Origin: Colwellia_A sp047621305
Lineage (GTDB): Bacteria; Pseudomonadota; Gammaproteobacteria; Enterobacterales; Alteromonadaceae
DNA: 5,885 bases
Assembly: GCA_047621305.1 (NCBI GenBank)
Contig: JBLHNB010000206.1
Location: 1-5,885, forward strand
Reading direction: 5' to 3'
In this document: positions 1-5,885 of the stretch, piece by piece
Position numbering within the stretch: the first letter of the stretch is position 1
How the letters are laid out: each line of letters opens with the position of its first letter
The notes under the pieces: model-generated
The model's input: the letters and a program-made list of their open reading frames with translations, nothing else
What the model was told of the DNA's origin: nothing
Database searches by the model: none
Program-made: the position numbers and the translations under genes

Positions 1-517
1 GCGCGCCGCCATGGTGAACTAACGCGCCTTTAGGTTGCCCTGTAGAGCCCGACGTATATATCATATACGCAAGGTCTTCCGGCAAGCTTTCATTCGCCAC
101 ATTCTCTGCTGAGTATTCACTAAATAGTGCGCTATTATCTAAATAAACACAGTAACAGGTGTCTGGTAGCGTTAACGTGTCACGTAATACCTCTTGACTC
201 AAAATTAGGCTAACTTGCGAGTCGCTAACCATATAGTTAAGGCGCTCTTTAGGATTAGACGGGTCAAGTGGTACATAAGCACCGCCCGCTTTTAAAATTC
301 CTAATACACCCACCAAAAAGTCAAGGGAGCGCTGACAGTAGAGCCCAACGATGGTATTCGCGCCAATACCTTGTAAACGTAGATAAGCCGCTACTTGATT
401 CGAGCGTTGGTTTAACTGCTCATAACTAAGACGATGATATACATCTAATACTTTAAATACAGCGGCAATCGCTAAAGGTGTTTTGGTAACCTGCGCTTCA
501 AAACGACCATGAATGCT
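1..517 (-). other. Second adenylation domain, N-terminal third only
   Basis: Residues 1607-1778: A1 LSYEQL (from 1636), A2 LKAGGAYVPLDP, and A3 TSGSTGQPKG (from 1761) close to the left edge. The pocket residues (A4-A5 and A10) lie outside the window, so specificity cannot be predicted. Just before A1 the stretch VFKVLDVYHRLSY looks a few residues longer than the usual form. Confidence 0.93.
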
Positions 518-3500
518 GCTTGCGCCTTGATAATTAACGACAGGACCGTTAAAACTCGTTAGTTGTTGGCTAAGTTCATGCTGTGATAATAAAGGGACTT
601 GGCTAAGATCTTGTAATGGGTTCTCTACCATTGCAACCAGTAAAGTACGTAAATATCGCCAATGTTGTTGGATAGTTTTTTCTTCAAATAATGATACGGC
701 ATAGTTTAAACCACCAACAATTTCTCCATCTTCTTCCTGTAAATCCAGTGATAAGTCAAACTGTGTCATGTAATGATCTAAGTCAATATCTTCAATACAT
801 AAATCATCGAAGGATAATTCACCTGTAGGATTGTTTTCCCACGTAAACATTAGTTGAAAAATGGGGTTATAAGCCATAGACCGCGAAGGATTAAGTGCTT
901 CAACAACTTGCTCAAAAGGGATGTCTTGATGATCTTGTGCCGCTAAAGCTATATTTTTGACTTGATGCAGTAATTCACTAACATTAGGCTGTGCTGTAAA
1001 GTCGACTTTCATTGCCTGACTATTAACAAAAAAACCAATCAACGGCTCTAGCTCTGCACGATTTCGGTTAGCATTAGGTGAACCTATGACCACTTGATCT
1101 TGGCCAGACAATCGACTCACCAAAGCAGACCATGCTGCTAAGATAGTCATATACAAGGTTGTACCTTGTTGTTGACTAAAAACCTTAAGCTTTTTAGTCA
1201 ACTCTCTGTCTAAAGTTACTGCCAAGTTAGCACCAATACAGTTTTGTATTTCAGGGCGAATATGATCAGTAGGTAGGTTTACCAACTCTGGCGCGTCTGC
1301 TAACTGCTCAAGCCAATACTCTTGTTGGCACAAGAAAGTTTCTTGTAAGCTTTGTTGTTGCCACTGAGCAAAATCAACATACTGTATCGCCAGGGGTGTA
1401 AGAGGGTTGGCTAAACCTTGATTAAACGCATTGTATAAAGCTGATATTTCCTGCTTCAGAATACCTATCGACCAGCCATCAGAAATAATATGATGCATGG
1501 TTAATAACAAGACATGTTCATCGTTAGATACGGTTAATAACTGTCCACGGATCAACGCATCATGCTCAAGATCAAACTCACGTAATGCCTCTTCCTCACA
1601 AATACCTTGGTATTCTTCGTGACTAACGGTTTGTACATCTCGATAAGTTAAAGTAAACCTTTGAAACGGTGCGATTAGTTGCTGAGTTTTACCGTCTAGA
1701 GTAGCAAAACGTACTCTTAGTACTTCGTGACGTTTAACAATACAGTCCAGTGCTTTAACTAAAGCTGACTGGTTAAGTTTGCCTGATAAGCGTAGACCGC
1801 CAGGAATATGATAAGCAACACTTGCTTGCTTATCCATTTGATCAATAAACCATAAACGTTGTTGTGCATATGACAGAGCTAAAGGTGAGTTTCTATCTGC
1901 CAAACTAATACCAACTAGGGTTATCGCTTGTGAATTAACCGCCGCTTGAGCAAGCCCAATGAGACTCGGAGCAGAAAATATCAAGCTCAGCGGTAGTTCA
2001 AGACTTAAACGTTGACGCACTTGCGAGATGAGTTGCACTGCGAGTAAGGAGTGTCCACCTAACTCAAAAAAATTATCTAAGCGCCCTACTTTTTCAACGT
2101 TAAGTAGCTTTGACCAAATATTGGCTAAGGCTTCTTCTATTGGCCCAACAGGTGCTTGATAGGTTTGTTGTACATAGGCGTCATCTTCAGGCATTGGTAA
2201 TATTTTTTTATCCAATTTACCGTTAACGGTTAAAGGTAAGCTTTGCATAGCGACATACGCTACGGGCACCATATATTCAGGTAAGCTCGCGGTTAAGTTT
2301 TCCCGCAATATTATGGGGTCGAGCTCAGTAAGACCATCAACAACGATATAAGCCACCAGACGTTTATTACCTGGCGTGTCTTCCCTAGCAATCACCGCAC
2401 ATTCGTGCACACCTGCTATTTTCGATAGTTGTGCTTCAATTTCACCTAGCTCAATACGATAACCACGTATTTTGATCTGAAAGTCATTCCGGCCAGCATA
2501 AGCTATCGAACCATCGGCTTGCCAGTATCCTAGATCACCTGTTTTATAGATGCGACGATTAACATTATTGGCAAATGGATCAACTAAAAACCTTTCATCT
2601 GTTAAATTTATATTGTTTAAATAGCCTCGCGCTAGACTATCACCGCCAATATAAATTTCTCCGGTGACTCCTAAAGGTGTACTACCAAGGTGTTCATCTA
2701 ATATATAAATTTGAGTATTCGCTATAGGAAAACCTATAGATGGCCCGTTCGTATCTTGCAGACTACATTCATATATCGTTGCACAAACACTGGTTTCTGT
2801 TGGTCCATAAGCATTCAATAATATTCTGTTTTTGGCCCAACGTTGCACTAGCCTTTTACTGGAAGCTTCACCGGCAGTCACTAATACTTTAATCGTTGCT
2901 AATGTACTGTCTACAGGCATCTGAGCAAGTACCACCGGAGGAATGGTGGCATGCGTTATTTTATGTTCTGCAACAAATTCAGCTAATGGTTGCCCTGTTA
3001 ACTGCGCTGTCGAACGAGGAATACAGAGTTGAGCTCCTTTTGATAATACCGAAACAAGCTCCCAAACAAACGCGTCAAAACTCACTGACGCAAACTGCAG
3101 TACACGACTATGTTCATCAATTTTTAGTACGTGTGATTGGGCTAATATTAAATTAGTCACACTCGCGTGTTCTACCATGACCCCTTTCGGATTTCCCGTC
3201 GAGCCAGAGGTAAAAATTACATAAGCTAAGTGTTTATTGTTTAAACCTATTGATTGGGCATTAACGTTATCTGTTGATAGCTGTCCCCAAGCAGACTTTA
3301 ACCACGGTGACTGATCTATAATCAAAGTTTTACATGTATCAGCTAAGACTAAACGTTGTAATAGCGCTGTTTCTGTGAGTAAAACGACAGGTTCACTATT
3401 AGCTAACATATACGCTAAACGATCCGATGGATAATCGGGATCCATTGGCACATACGCGCCACCTGCTTTAAGTATGGCAAGTACCGCAATAACCATGTCT

Positions 3501-5335
3501 GAACTTCTATTCAGACATAGGGCAACACGGTCGTCAGGTTTAATACCTAAATCAATTAAATAATGAGCCAGTTGATTGGCTTTTTCATTCAGCTCTCGGT
3601 AGCTTATTCTCTGTGCTTCAAAACGAAGGACACAATGTTCGGGTGTTTGTGTTACTTGTTGCTCAAACAATTGGTGAATGAGGTTAGTTTTTACATAATC
3701 TTTTTTATTTTGGTTAAACGTGCTCAGCAGTTGGCAGCGCTCTTTTTCAGGTATTACACCAATGTTATGCATCAATACGTCATCATTTTTTTCTAAAGCA
3801 GATACTACATTTTCCAACGCGACATGCATAAACTCGCAAATACGCTGTGCGCACACAATACGGTCTACTTGAGCCGTTAAATTAAAGCCATCACCAAAGT
3901 CATCTACCGATAAATCGAACGGATAATTAGTTTTATCTTCGTCACCTAAAACAGTCATTCCTTCGCAGACGTAGTCACTGCTGCTCAGATCAATATTGTA
4001 ACGATAGTTGAGAAAAGCAGAAAACAGCGGAGTTGGTGCCTGCACAGCGCTACACTGTTGTGCCCGTGAAAGTGATGCATGTTCATGTTTTAATAAATTA
4101 GTTAACGCCTGATAAGTCGATTTTAGGCAGTGTTCAACAGTACAATCAAGCATATTAATGCGCAATGGCAGAGTATTAATGAACATTCCCATCGCTCGTT
4201 CAGCCCCGGCCCCCCCCTTAAAACGACCAAACAATACGGTGCCAAAAACAACATCTTCACGTCCACTCGTTTTTGCTAGCACTAGCGCCCATGCCAGATG
4301 AAATAAACTTGCGGTACTGACATTTTGTTGCTTTACCTGTTGACGAATTCTCAAAGCTAAAGAGCGCTCAACAGCTAATTGAGCTTCAACAATTCCAGAA
4401 CCATCATTTTGTATATTCAGTAAACCAAAAGGTGCTGTGGGTTCATCAACATCGTGCAACATTTTACTAAAAAATGCATCGTGTTCTTGCTGACTGATCC
4501 CCATACGTGCTTGAGCAACAAAGTTTCGAAAAGGCACGGGGGTAACCAGTTCACTTTCACGTTGTTGTTGAATTAACATCACTTCTTCAAGTAACAATTC
4601 AAGACTGGTATGATCCATAATCAAGTGGTGATATAAAAACTGTAACTGCCAGCGTTCGTTTTTCTGATCGTAAGCCGCAACACCTTTAAGCATTGGGGCT
4701 TTTTGCACATCAAGTCGTATATGTAATGGATCCGTATAAGCCGATAGCTCCTCGGCGATATCGCTATCAGCTGCAAGCTCAAGTATTTCTAATTCAAATG
4801 GTGCCGATCGCCACACAACTTGTACTGGCTCGTCTAAATCTTGCCACAATACAGCTGTACGGAAAATATCATGACGAGAGATCACTTTATCAAGTGCATT
4901 AACAAAGCTCTTAAGCCCTTTTTCACTATCAAAAGCTAATGAGGCTACCGTAAGGTAAGCATCGCCCTTTTTTTGTAAAATATGATGAAAGAGTAAACCT
5001 TCTTGCAATGGTCCTAATGGATAAATATCTTGAACATTAACCGCGCCACCAGGCACTTGTTTAACTAAGTTATCTATTTGAATTTGATCTAAGTTAACCA
5101 TTGTTAACAGCTCGGGGGTGATTTTTATCGTTTGGTTATTTTTTTCTTTTGTCTCTGTATTTTTCTTCGATCTATTTTGTAATTCACTCAATAGCTCTTT
5201 TCTATTTTCTTTTAAAAGCTTATCTAAATCTTTATCTATCGCACCACGCGGTGCACGAATTTTTAATTTACCATCAACAACATTAATGCTAATTTTTCTA
5301 TCTTTTAGAACGCTGAATAAATCTTTAATGTTCAT
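1..5335 (-). CDS. NRPS, N-terminal 1778 residues: docking - dual C/E - A(Phe) - PCP - C - A(partial); 3' end outside window
   Basis: This multimodular NRPS is open from ATG at 5335 to the left edge. Landmarks checked at about a dozen points all fall in one frame, so I see no frameshift. Domains by residue: TubC-type docking 1-52; Lys/Asn/Glu-rich linker 53-98; dual condensation/epimerisation 99-525; A domain about 550-1045 with a Phe-type pocket; PCP 1062-1132 with attachment serine S1096; second condensation domain 1148-1583; second A domain from about 1607, cut at 1778 after the A3 motif. The start is chosen because it overlaps the upstream stop, has GAGG 7 bases ahead, and begins the docking domain exactly. 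The protein should accept the peptide from the upstream subunit, epimerise its last residue, add phenylalanine, and pass the chain to a second module. It is cytosolic and needs phosphopantetheinylation. Later modules or a release domain would lie off the left edge. The NRPS assignment is certain; the product is unknown. Confidence 0.97.
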   Translation of the reverse strand, partial: MNIKDLFSVLKDRKISINVVDGKLKIRAPRGAIDKDLDKLLKENRKELLSELQNRSKKNTETKEKNNQTIKITPELLTMVNLDQIQIDNLVKQVPGGAVNVQDIYPLGPLQEGLLFHHILQKKGDAYLTVASLAFDSEKGLKSFVNALDKVISRHDIFRTAVLWQDLDEPVQVVWRSAPFELEILELAADSDIAEELSAYTDPLHIRLDVQKAPMLKGVAAYDQKNERWQLQFLYHHLIMDHTSLELLLEEVMLIQQQRESELVTPVPFRNFVAQARMGISQQEHDAFFSKMLHDVDEPTAPFGLLNIQNDGSGIVEAQLAVERSLALRIRQQVKQQNVSTASLFHLAWALVLAKTSGREDVVFGTVLFGRFKGGAGAERAMGMFINTLPLRINMLDCTVEHCLKSTYQALTNLLKHEHASLSRAQQCSAVQAPTPLFSAFLNYRYNIDLSSSDYVCEGMTVLGDEDKTNYPFDLSVDDFGDGFNLTAQVDRIVCAQRICEFMHVALENVVSALEKNDDVLMHNIGVIPEKERCQLLSTFNQNKKDYVKTNLIHQLFEQQVTQTPEHCVLRFEAQRISYRELNEKANQLAHYLIDLGIKPDDRVALCLNRSSDMVIAVLAILKAGGAYVPMDPDYPSDRLAYMLANSEPVVLLTETALLQRLVLADTCKTLIIDQSPWLKSAWGQLSTDNVNAQSIGLNNKHLAYVIFTSGSTGNPKGVMVEHASVTNLILAQSHVLKIDEHSRVLQFASVSFDAFVWELVSVLSKGAQLCIPRSTAQLTGQPLAEFVAEHKITHATIPPVVLAQMPVDSTLATIKVLVTAGEASSKRLVQRWAKNRILLNAYGPTETSVCATIYECSLQDTNGPSIGFPIANTQIYILDEHLGSTPLGVTGEIYIGGDSLARGYLNNINLTDERFLVDPFANNVNRRIYKTGDLGYWQADGSIAYAGRNDFQIKIRGYRIELGEIEAQLSKIAGVHECAVIAREDTPGNKRLVAYIVVDGLTELDPIILRENLTASLPEYMVPVAYVAMQSLPLTVNGKLDKKILPMPEDDAYVQQTYQAPVGPIEEALANIWSKLLNVEKVGRLDNFFELGGHSLLAVQLISQVRQRLSLELPLSLIFSAPSLIGLAQAAVNSQAITLVGISLADRNSPLALSYAQQRLWFIDQMDKQASVAYHIPGGLRLSGKLNQSALVKALDCIVKRHEVLRVRFATLDGKTQQLIAPFQRFTLTYRDVQTVSHEEYQGICEEEALREFDLEHDALIRGQLLTVSNDEHVLLLTMHHIISDGWSIGILKQEISALYNAFNQGLANPLTPLAIQYVDFAQWQQQSLQETFLCQQEYWLEQLADAPELVNLPTDHIRPEIQNCIGANLAVTLDRELTKKLKVFSQQQGTTLYMTILAAWSALVSRLSGQDQVVIGSPNANRNRAELEPLIGFFVNSQAMKVDFTAQPNVSELLHQVKNIALAAQDHQDIPFEQVVEALNPSRSMAYNPIFQLMFTWENNPTGELSFDDLCIEDIDLDHYMTQFDLSLDLQEEDGEIVGGLNYAVSLFEEKTIQQHWRYLRTLLVAMVENPLQDLSQVPLLSQHELSQQLTSFNGPVVNYQGASSIHGRFEAQVTKTPLAIAAVFKVLDVYHRLSYEQLNQRSNQVAAYLRLQGIGANTIVGLYCQRSLDFLVGVLGILKAGGAYVPLDPSNPKERLNYMVSDSQVSLILSQEVLRDTLTLPDTCYCVYLDNSALFSEYSAENVANESLPEDLAYMIYTSGSTGQPKGALVHHGGA
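587..1894 (-). other. Condensation domain, ordinary type, probably LCL
   Basis: Residues 1148-1583. The first motif is LSYAQQRLWFIDQM and the catalytic motif is HHIISDG (H1281-G1287, H1282 expected catalytic), the canonical HHxxxDG form. The extra N-terminal HH..GD motif of the first condensation domain is absent. The region AYHIPGGLRLSGKL and DGWS after the active site resemble LCL domains, which join an L-configured donor to an L-amino acid. The LCL versus DCL call is by eye and is less certain than the family. Confidence 0.85.
1940..2152 (-). other. Peptidyl carrier protein of the Phe module
   Basis: Residues 1062-1132 with VGRLDNFFELGGHSLLAV; S1096 (codon 2048-2050) is the phosphopantetheine attachment serine. 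It is followed directly by a condensation domain, so the Phe module has no epimerisation, methyltransferase or oxidase insert. Confidence 0.93.
2201..3688 (-). other. Adenylation domain, predicted phenylalanine
   Basis: Residues 550-1045 with all main core motifs: A1 ISYREL (577-582), A2 LKAGGAYVPMDP, A3 TSGSTGNPKG (709-718), A4 FDAFVWE (from 753), A5 NAYGPTE (841-847), A6 GEIYIGGDSLARGYLN, A7 YKTGDLG, A8 GRNDFQIKIRGYRIELGEIE, A9 LPEYMVP and A10 NGKLDKK (K1040). Aligned by eye to GrsA, the pocket is D754, A755, W758, T797, V819, A821, A842, V850, C851 and K1040, giving DAWTVAAVCK. The GrsA Phe code is DAWTIAAICK; the only differences are two Ile-to-Val changes. The loop between the T797 and V819 positions is one residue longer than in GrsA, so T797 is placed by the following IPP motif. 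Confidence 0.88.
3761..5041 (-). other. Dual condensation/epimerisation (C/E) domain
   Basis: Residues 99-525. It carries both hallmarks of dual C/E domains: the extra N-terminal motif HHILQKKGD (H117-D125, matching HH[I/L]xxxxGD) and the active-site motif HHLIMDH (H236-H242), where the last position is His in place of the Gly of HHxxxDG. The opening IYPLGPLQEGLLFHH and later GREDVVFGTVLFGR and NTLPLRI are also typical. H237 is the expected catalytic histidine. Such domains epimerise the last residue of the incoming peptide on the upstream PCP, then condense it with the next amino acid, so no separate E domain is needed. Here the upstream PCP belongs to the previous protein and has no E domain after it, in agreement. 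Confidence 0.92.
5180..5335 (-). other. N-terminal TubC-type beta-hairpin docking domain
   Basis: Residues 1-52 match the pattern of the TubC N-terminal docking family (Pfam TubC_N): a first helix (KDLFSVLKDRKI), a hairpin (ISINVVDGKLKIRAPRGA) and two helices (DKDLDKLLKENRKELLSEL). The RAPRGA turn before the second helix is the most telling part. Basic residues K11, R13, K14, K23, K25, R27 and R30 cluster on the first helix end and hairpin, complementary to the acidic tail of the upstream protein. The family call rests on motif memory, not on a profile search. Confidence 0.88.
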
Positions 5336-5885
5336 TAGCTTACCTCTTCGAAGCTTTTGTTGTTTTCATCTTCTGAATCAATCTCGTAGTCTTCATATTC
5401 TTCATCAAATTCATAATCCTCAAAATCAAGATCCCCCTCATTATTCATTTCTGCGGATCCATCGACAAAAAGTGATGATAAAAGATTAGCCGGTACGTCA
5501 ATTTCATTTGATTGGCTGCTCGTTTGTGCTGCGACTTTCACTAAAGTTGGTGACATAAAAAGAACGGCAACATCAACATATAAGCTTTGCTGTTTCATTT
5601 TTTCAATTAAAGTTAGCGTTAACAATGAATGCCCACCCAACTCAAAAAAATTGTCGTTAAGACCAACACGTTCAAGACCTAACAAATCTTGCCAAATTTG
5701 ACATAAGACTTTTTCTGTCGCTGTTGTTGGTGCGACATAACTAGCTAAAGCATGACTAATATCAGGCTTGGGCAGCGCTTTACGGTCTATTTTATCTGCC
5801 GCATTTAAGGGCATCGACGCCAAAAACGTAAAACTACTGGGTATCATGTAGTCAGGTAAAATATCTTGTAACTCAGCACGCAAAA
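5335..5885 (-). CDS. NRPS, C-terminal part (A-domain end, PCP, acidic docking tail); 5' end outside window
   Basis: This is the last 182 codons of a non-ribosomal peptide synthetase whose start lies beyond the right edge. The first codon in the window, TTG at 5883, is internal and not a start, because the reading begins inside an A domain. Visible residues 1-38 are the A-domain C-terminus: an A9-like LPDYMIP, then the A10 region with lysine K31 followed by IDRKALP. Residues 50-120 are a PCP with NFFELGGHS; S86 is the phosphopantetheine attachment serine. Residues 125-182 form a tail with no lysine or arginine until K176 and about 16 Asp/Glu in residues 149-173. No thioesterase, reductase or epimerase domain follows the PCP, so this subunit must hand its peptide to another protein. 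The next gene overlaps by one base and starts with a docking and a condensation domain, so it is the obvious acceptor. The specificity pocket of this A domain is not visible. Confidence 0.95.
   Translation of the reverse strand, partial: LRAELQDILPDYMIPSSFTFLASMPLNAADKIDRKALPKPDISHALASYVAPTTATEKVLCQIWQDLLGLERVGLNDNFFELGGHSLLTLTLIEKMKQQSLYVDVAVLFMSPTLVKVAAQTSSQSNEIDVPANLLSSLFVDGSAEMNNEGDLDFEDYEFDEEYEDYEIDSEDENNKSFEEVS
5343..5346 (-). promoter_or_regulatory. Shine-Dalgarno for the downstream NRPS, inside the upstream coding end
   Basis: On the minus strand GAGG (within GAAGAGG) lies 7 bases before the ATG at 5335. It is embedded in the last Glu-Glu-Val codons of the upstream gene. With the TAATG overlap it supports this start and suggests coupled translation of the two subunits. 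The SD match and spacing are seen; coupling is inferred. Confidence 0.8.
5368..5421 (-). repeat. Two-copy 27-base in-frame repeat coding the acidic tail unit
   Basis: Residues 155-163 (EDYEFDEEY) and 164-172 (EDYEIDSED) are adjacent, nine residues each, with EDYE, a hydrophobic residue and D conserved. Many matching residues use different codons (GAG GAT TAT against GAA GAC TAC), so this is an old or selected repeat and not a recent DNA duplication. Confidence 0.65.

Larger units (their letters stand above)
5338..5439 (-). other. Acidic C-terminal docking tail of the upstream NRPS (putative SLiM)
   Basis: The last 34 residues (149-182 of the visible protein) alternate acidic with hydrophobic or aromatic residues, for example DLDFEDYEFD, and carry two copies of a nine-residue unit beginning EDYE. 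Known beta-hairpin docking domains of the TubC type bind a short acidic C-terminal linear motif of the preceding subunit by adding it as a beta strand. The alternation fits an extended strand, and the next gene encodes such a beta-hairpin domain, so this tail is most likely its partner. The composition is seen; the docking role is inferred from family knowledge and position. The exact contact residues cannot be picked out here. Confidence 0.75.

Noticed and set aside
1..14. GC-rich left edge (gcgcgccgccatgg) as vector or linker sequence
   Set aside because: It translates in frame as the residues expected just after the A3 motif (HHGGA), so it is normal coding sequence.
2896..3156. Plus-strand open frame of 86 codons
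   Set aside because: It lies opposite the A4-A5 part of the Phe adenylation domain; the minus-strand frame has all the motifs and the plus-strand protein resembles nothing.
3563..3796. Plus-strand open frame of 77 codons with a hydrophobic product
   Set aside because: Antisense of the C/E-to-A linker; the apparent hydrophobicity comes from reading Lys/Glu codons in reverse.
4204..4217. Frameshift or assembly error at the G/C homopolymer
   Set aside because: Motifs on both sides are in the same frame and the residues read across it (FKGGAGAER) fit the family, so the sequence as given is intact.
4693..4902. Plus-strand open frame of 69 codons
   Set aside because: Antisense shadow of the dual C/E domain, with no supporting family match or convincing start.
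5118..5489. Plus-strand open frame of 123 codons, Phe/Ser/Leu-rich, membrane-like start
   Set aside because: It runs opposite the acidic tail, the gene junction and the Lys-rich docking region; Phe, Leu and Ser codons are what those become in antisense. A long open antisense frame is expected here.
2051..5661. Near-identical stretch around aactcaaaaaaatt at about 2059-2072 and 5639-5652
   Set aside because: Both encode the conserved NFFELGG of a PCP; module homology explains the similarity and no mobile repeat is needed.
5881..5883. TTG as a start codon for a small 182-residue protein
   Set aside because: The reading begins in the middle of the A-domain C-terminal subdomain, so the gene must continue to the right.

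Overview
The whole window is coding sequence on the minus strand. It holds parts of two adjacent non-ribosomal peptide synthetase (NRPS) genes read from high to low coordinates. The upstream gene enters at the right edge and ends at 5335. The downstream gene starts at 5335 and runs off the left edge. Neither gene is complete here. There is no RNA gene, mobile element, CRISPR array or non-coding gap over 300 bases. I see no promoter or terminator, which fits an internal piece of one long NRPS operon.

Layout in order of transcription. (1) 5885-5335: the end of an NRPS with the last part of an adenylation (A) domain, a peptidyl carrier protein (PCP) and a very acidic, tyrosine/phenylalanine-rich C-terminal tail. 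(2) A one-base stop/start overlap (TAATG) with a good Shine-Dalgarno sequence 7 bases ahead. (3) 5335-1: at least 1778 residues ordered as N-terminal TubC-type beta-hairpin docking domain, dual condensation/epimerisation domain, A domain with a phenylalanine-type pocket, PCP, ordinary (probably LCL) condensation domain, and the first third of a second A domain, cut just after its A3 motif.

How they work together: the acidic tail of the upstream protein and the basic beta-hairpin docking domain of the downstream protein look like a matched pair that orders the two subunits. The dual C/E domain should epimerise the residue delivered on the upstream PCP and join it to phenylalanine. The absence of an E domain after the Phe module, and the LCL-like second condensation domain, suggest Phe stays L. 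The predicted fragment is therefore ...D-Xaa - L-Phe - Yaa..., with Xaa and Yaa chosen by pockets outside the window.

Organism: the DNA is AT-rich (about 40% GC by eye, with many TTA, AAA and ATT codons), while the dual C/E domain has the form typical of Pseudomonas and other proteobacterial lipopeptide synthetases. This suggests a low-GC gammaproteobacterium (marine Alteromonadales/Vibrionales-like, or Xenorhabdus/Photorhabdus-like). That placement is inference; the product cannot be named from this piece. The architecture is of a known kind. The most individual element is the repetitive acidic docking tail.
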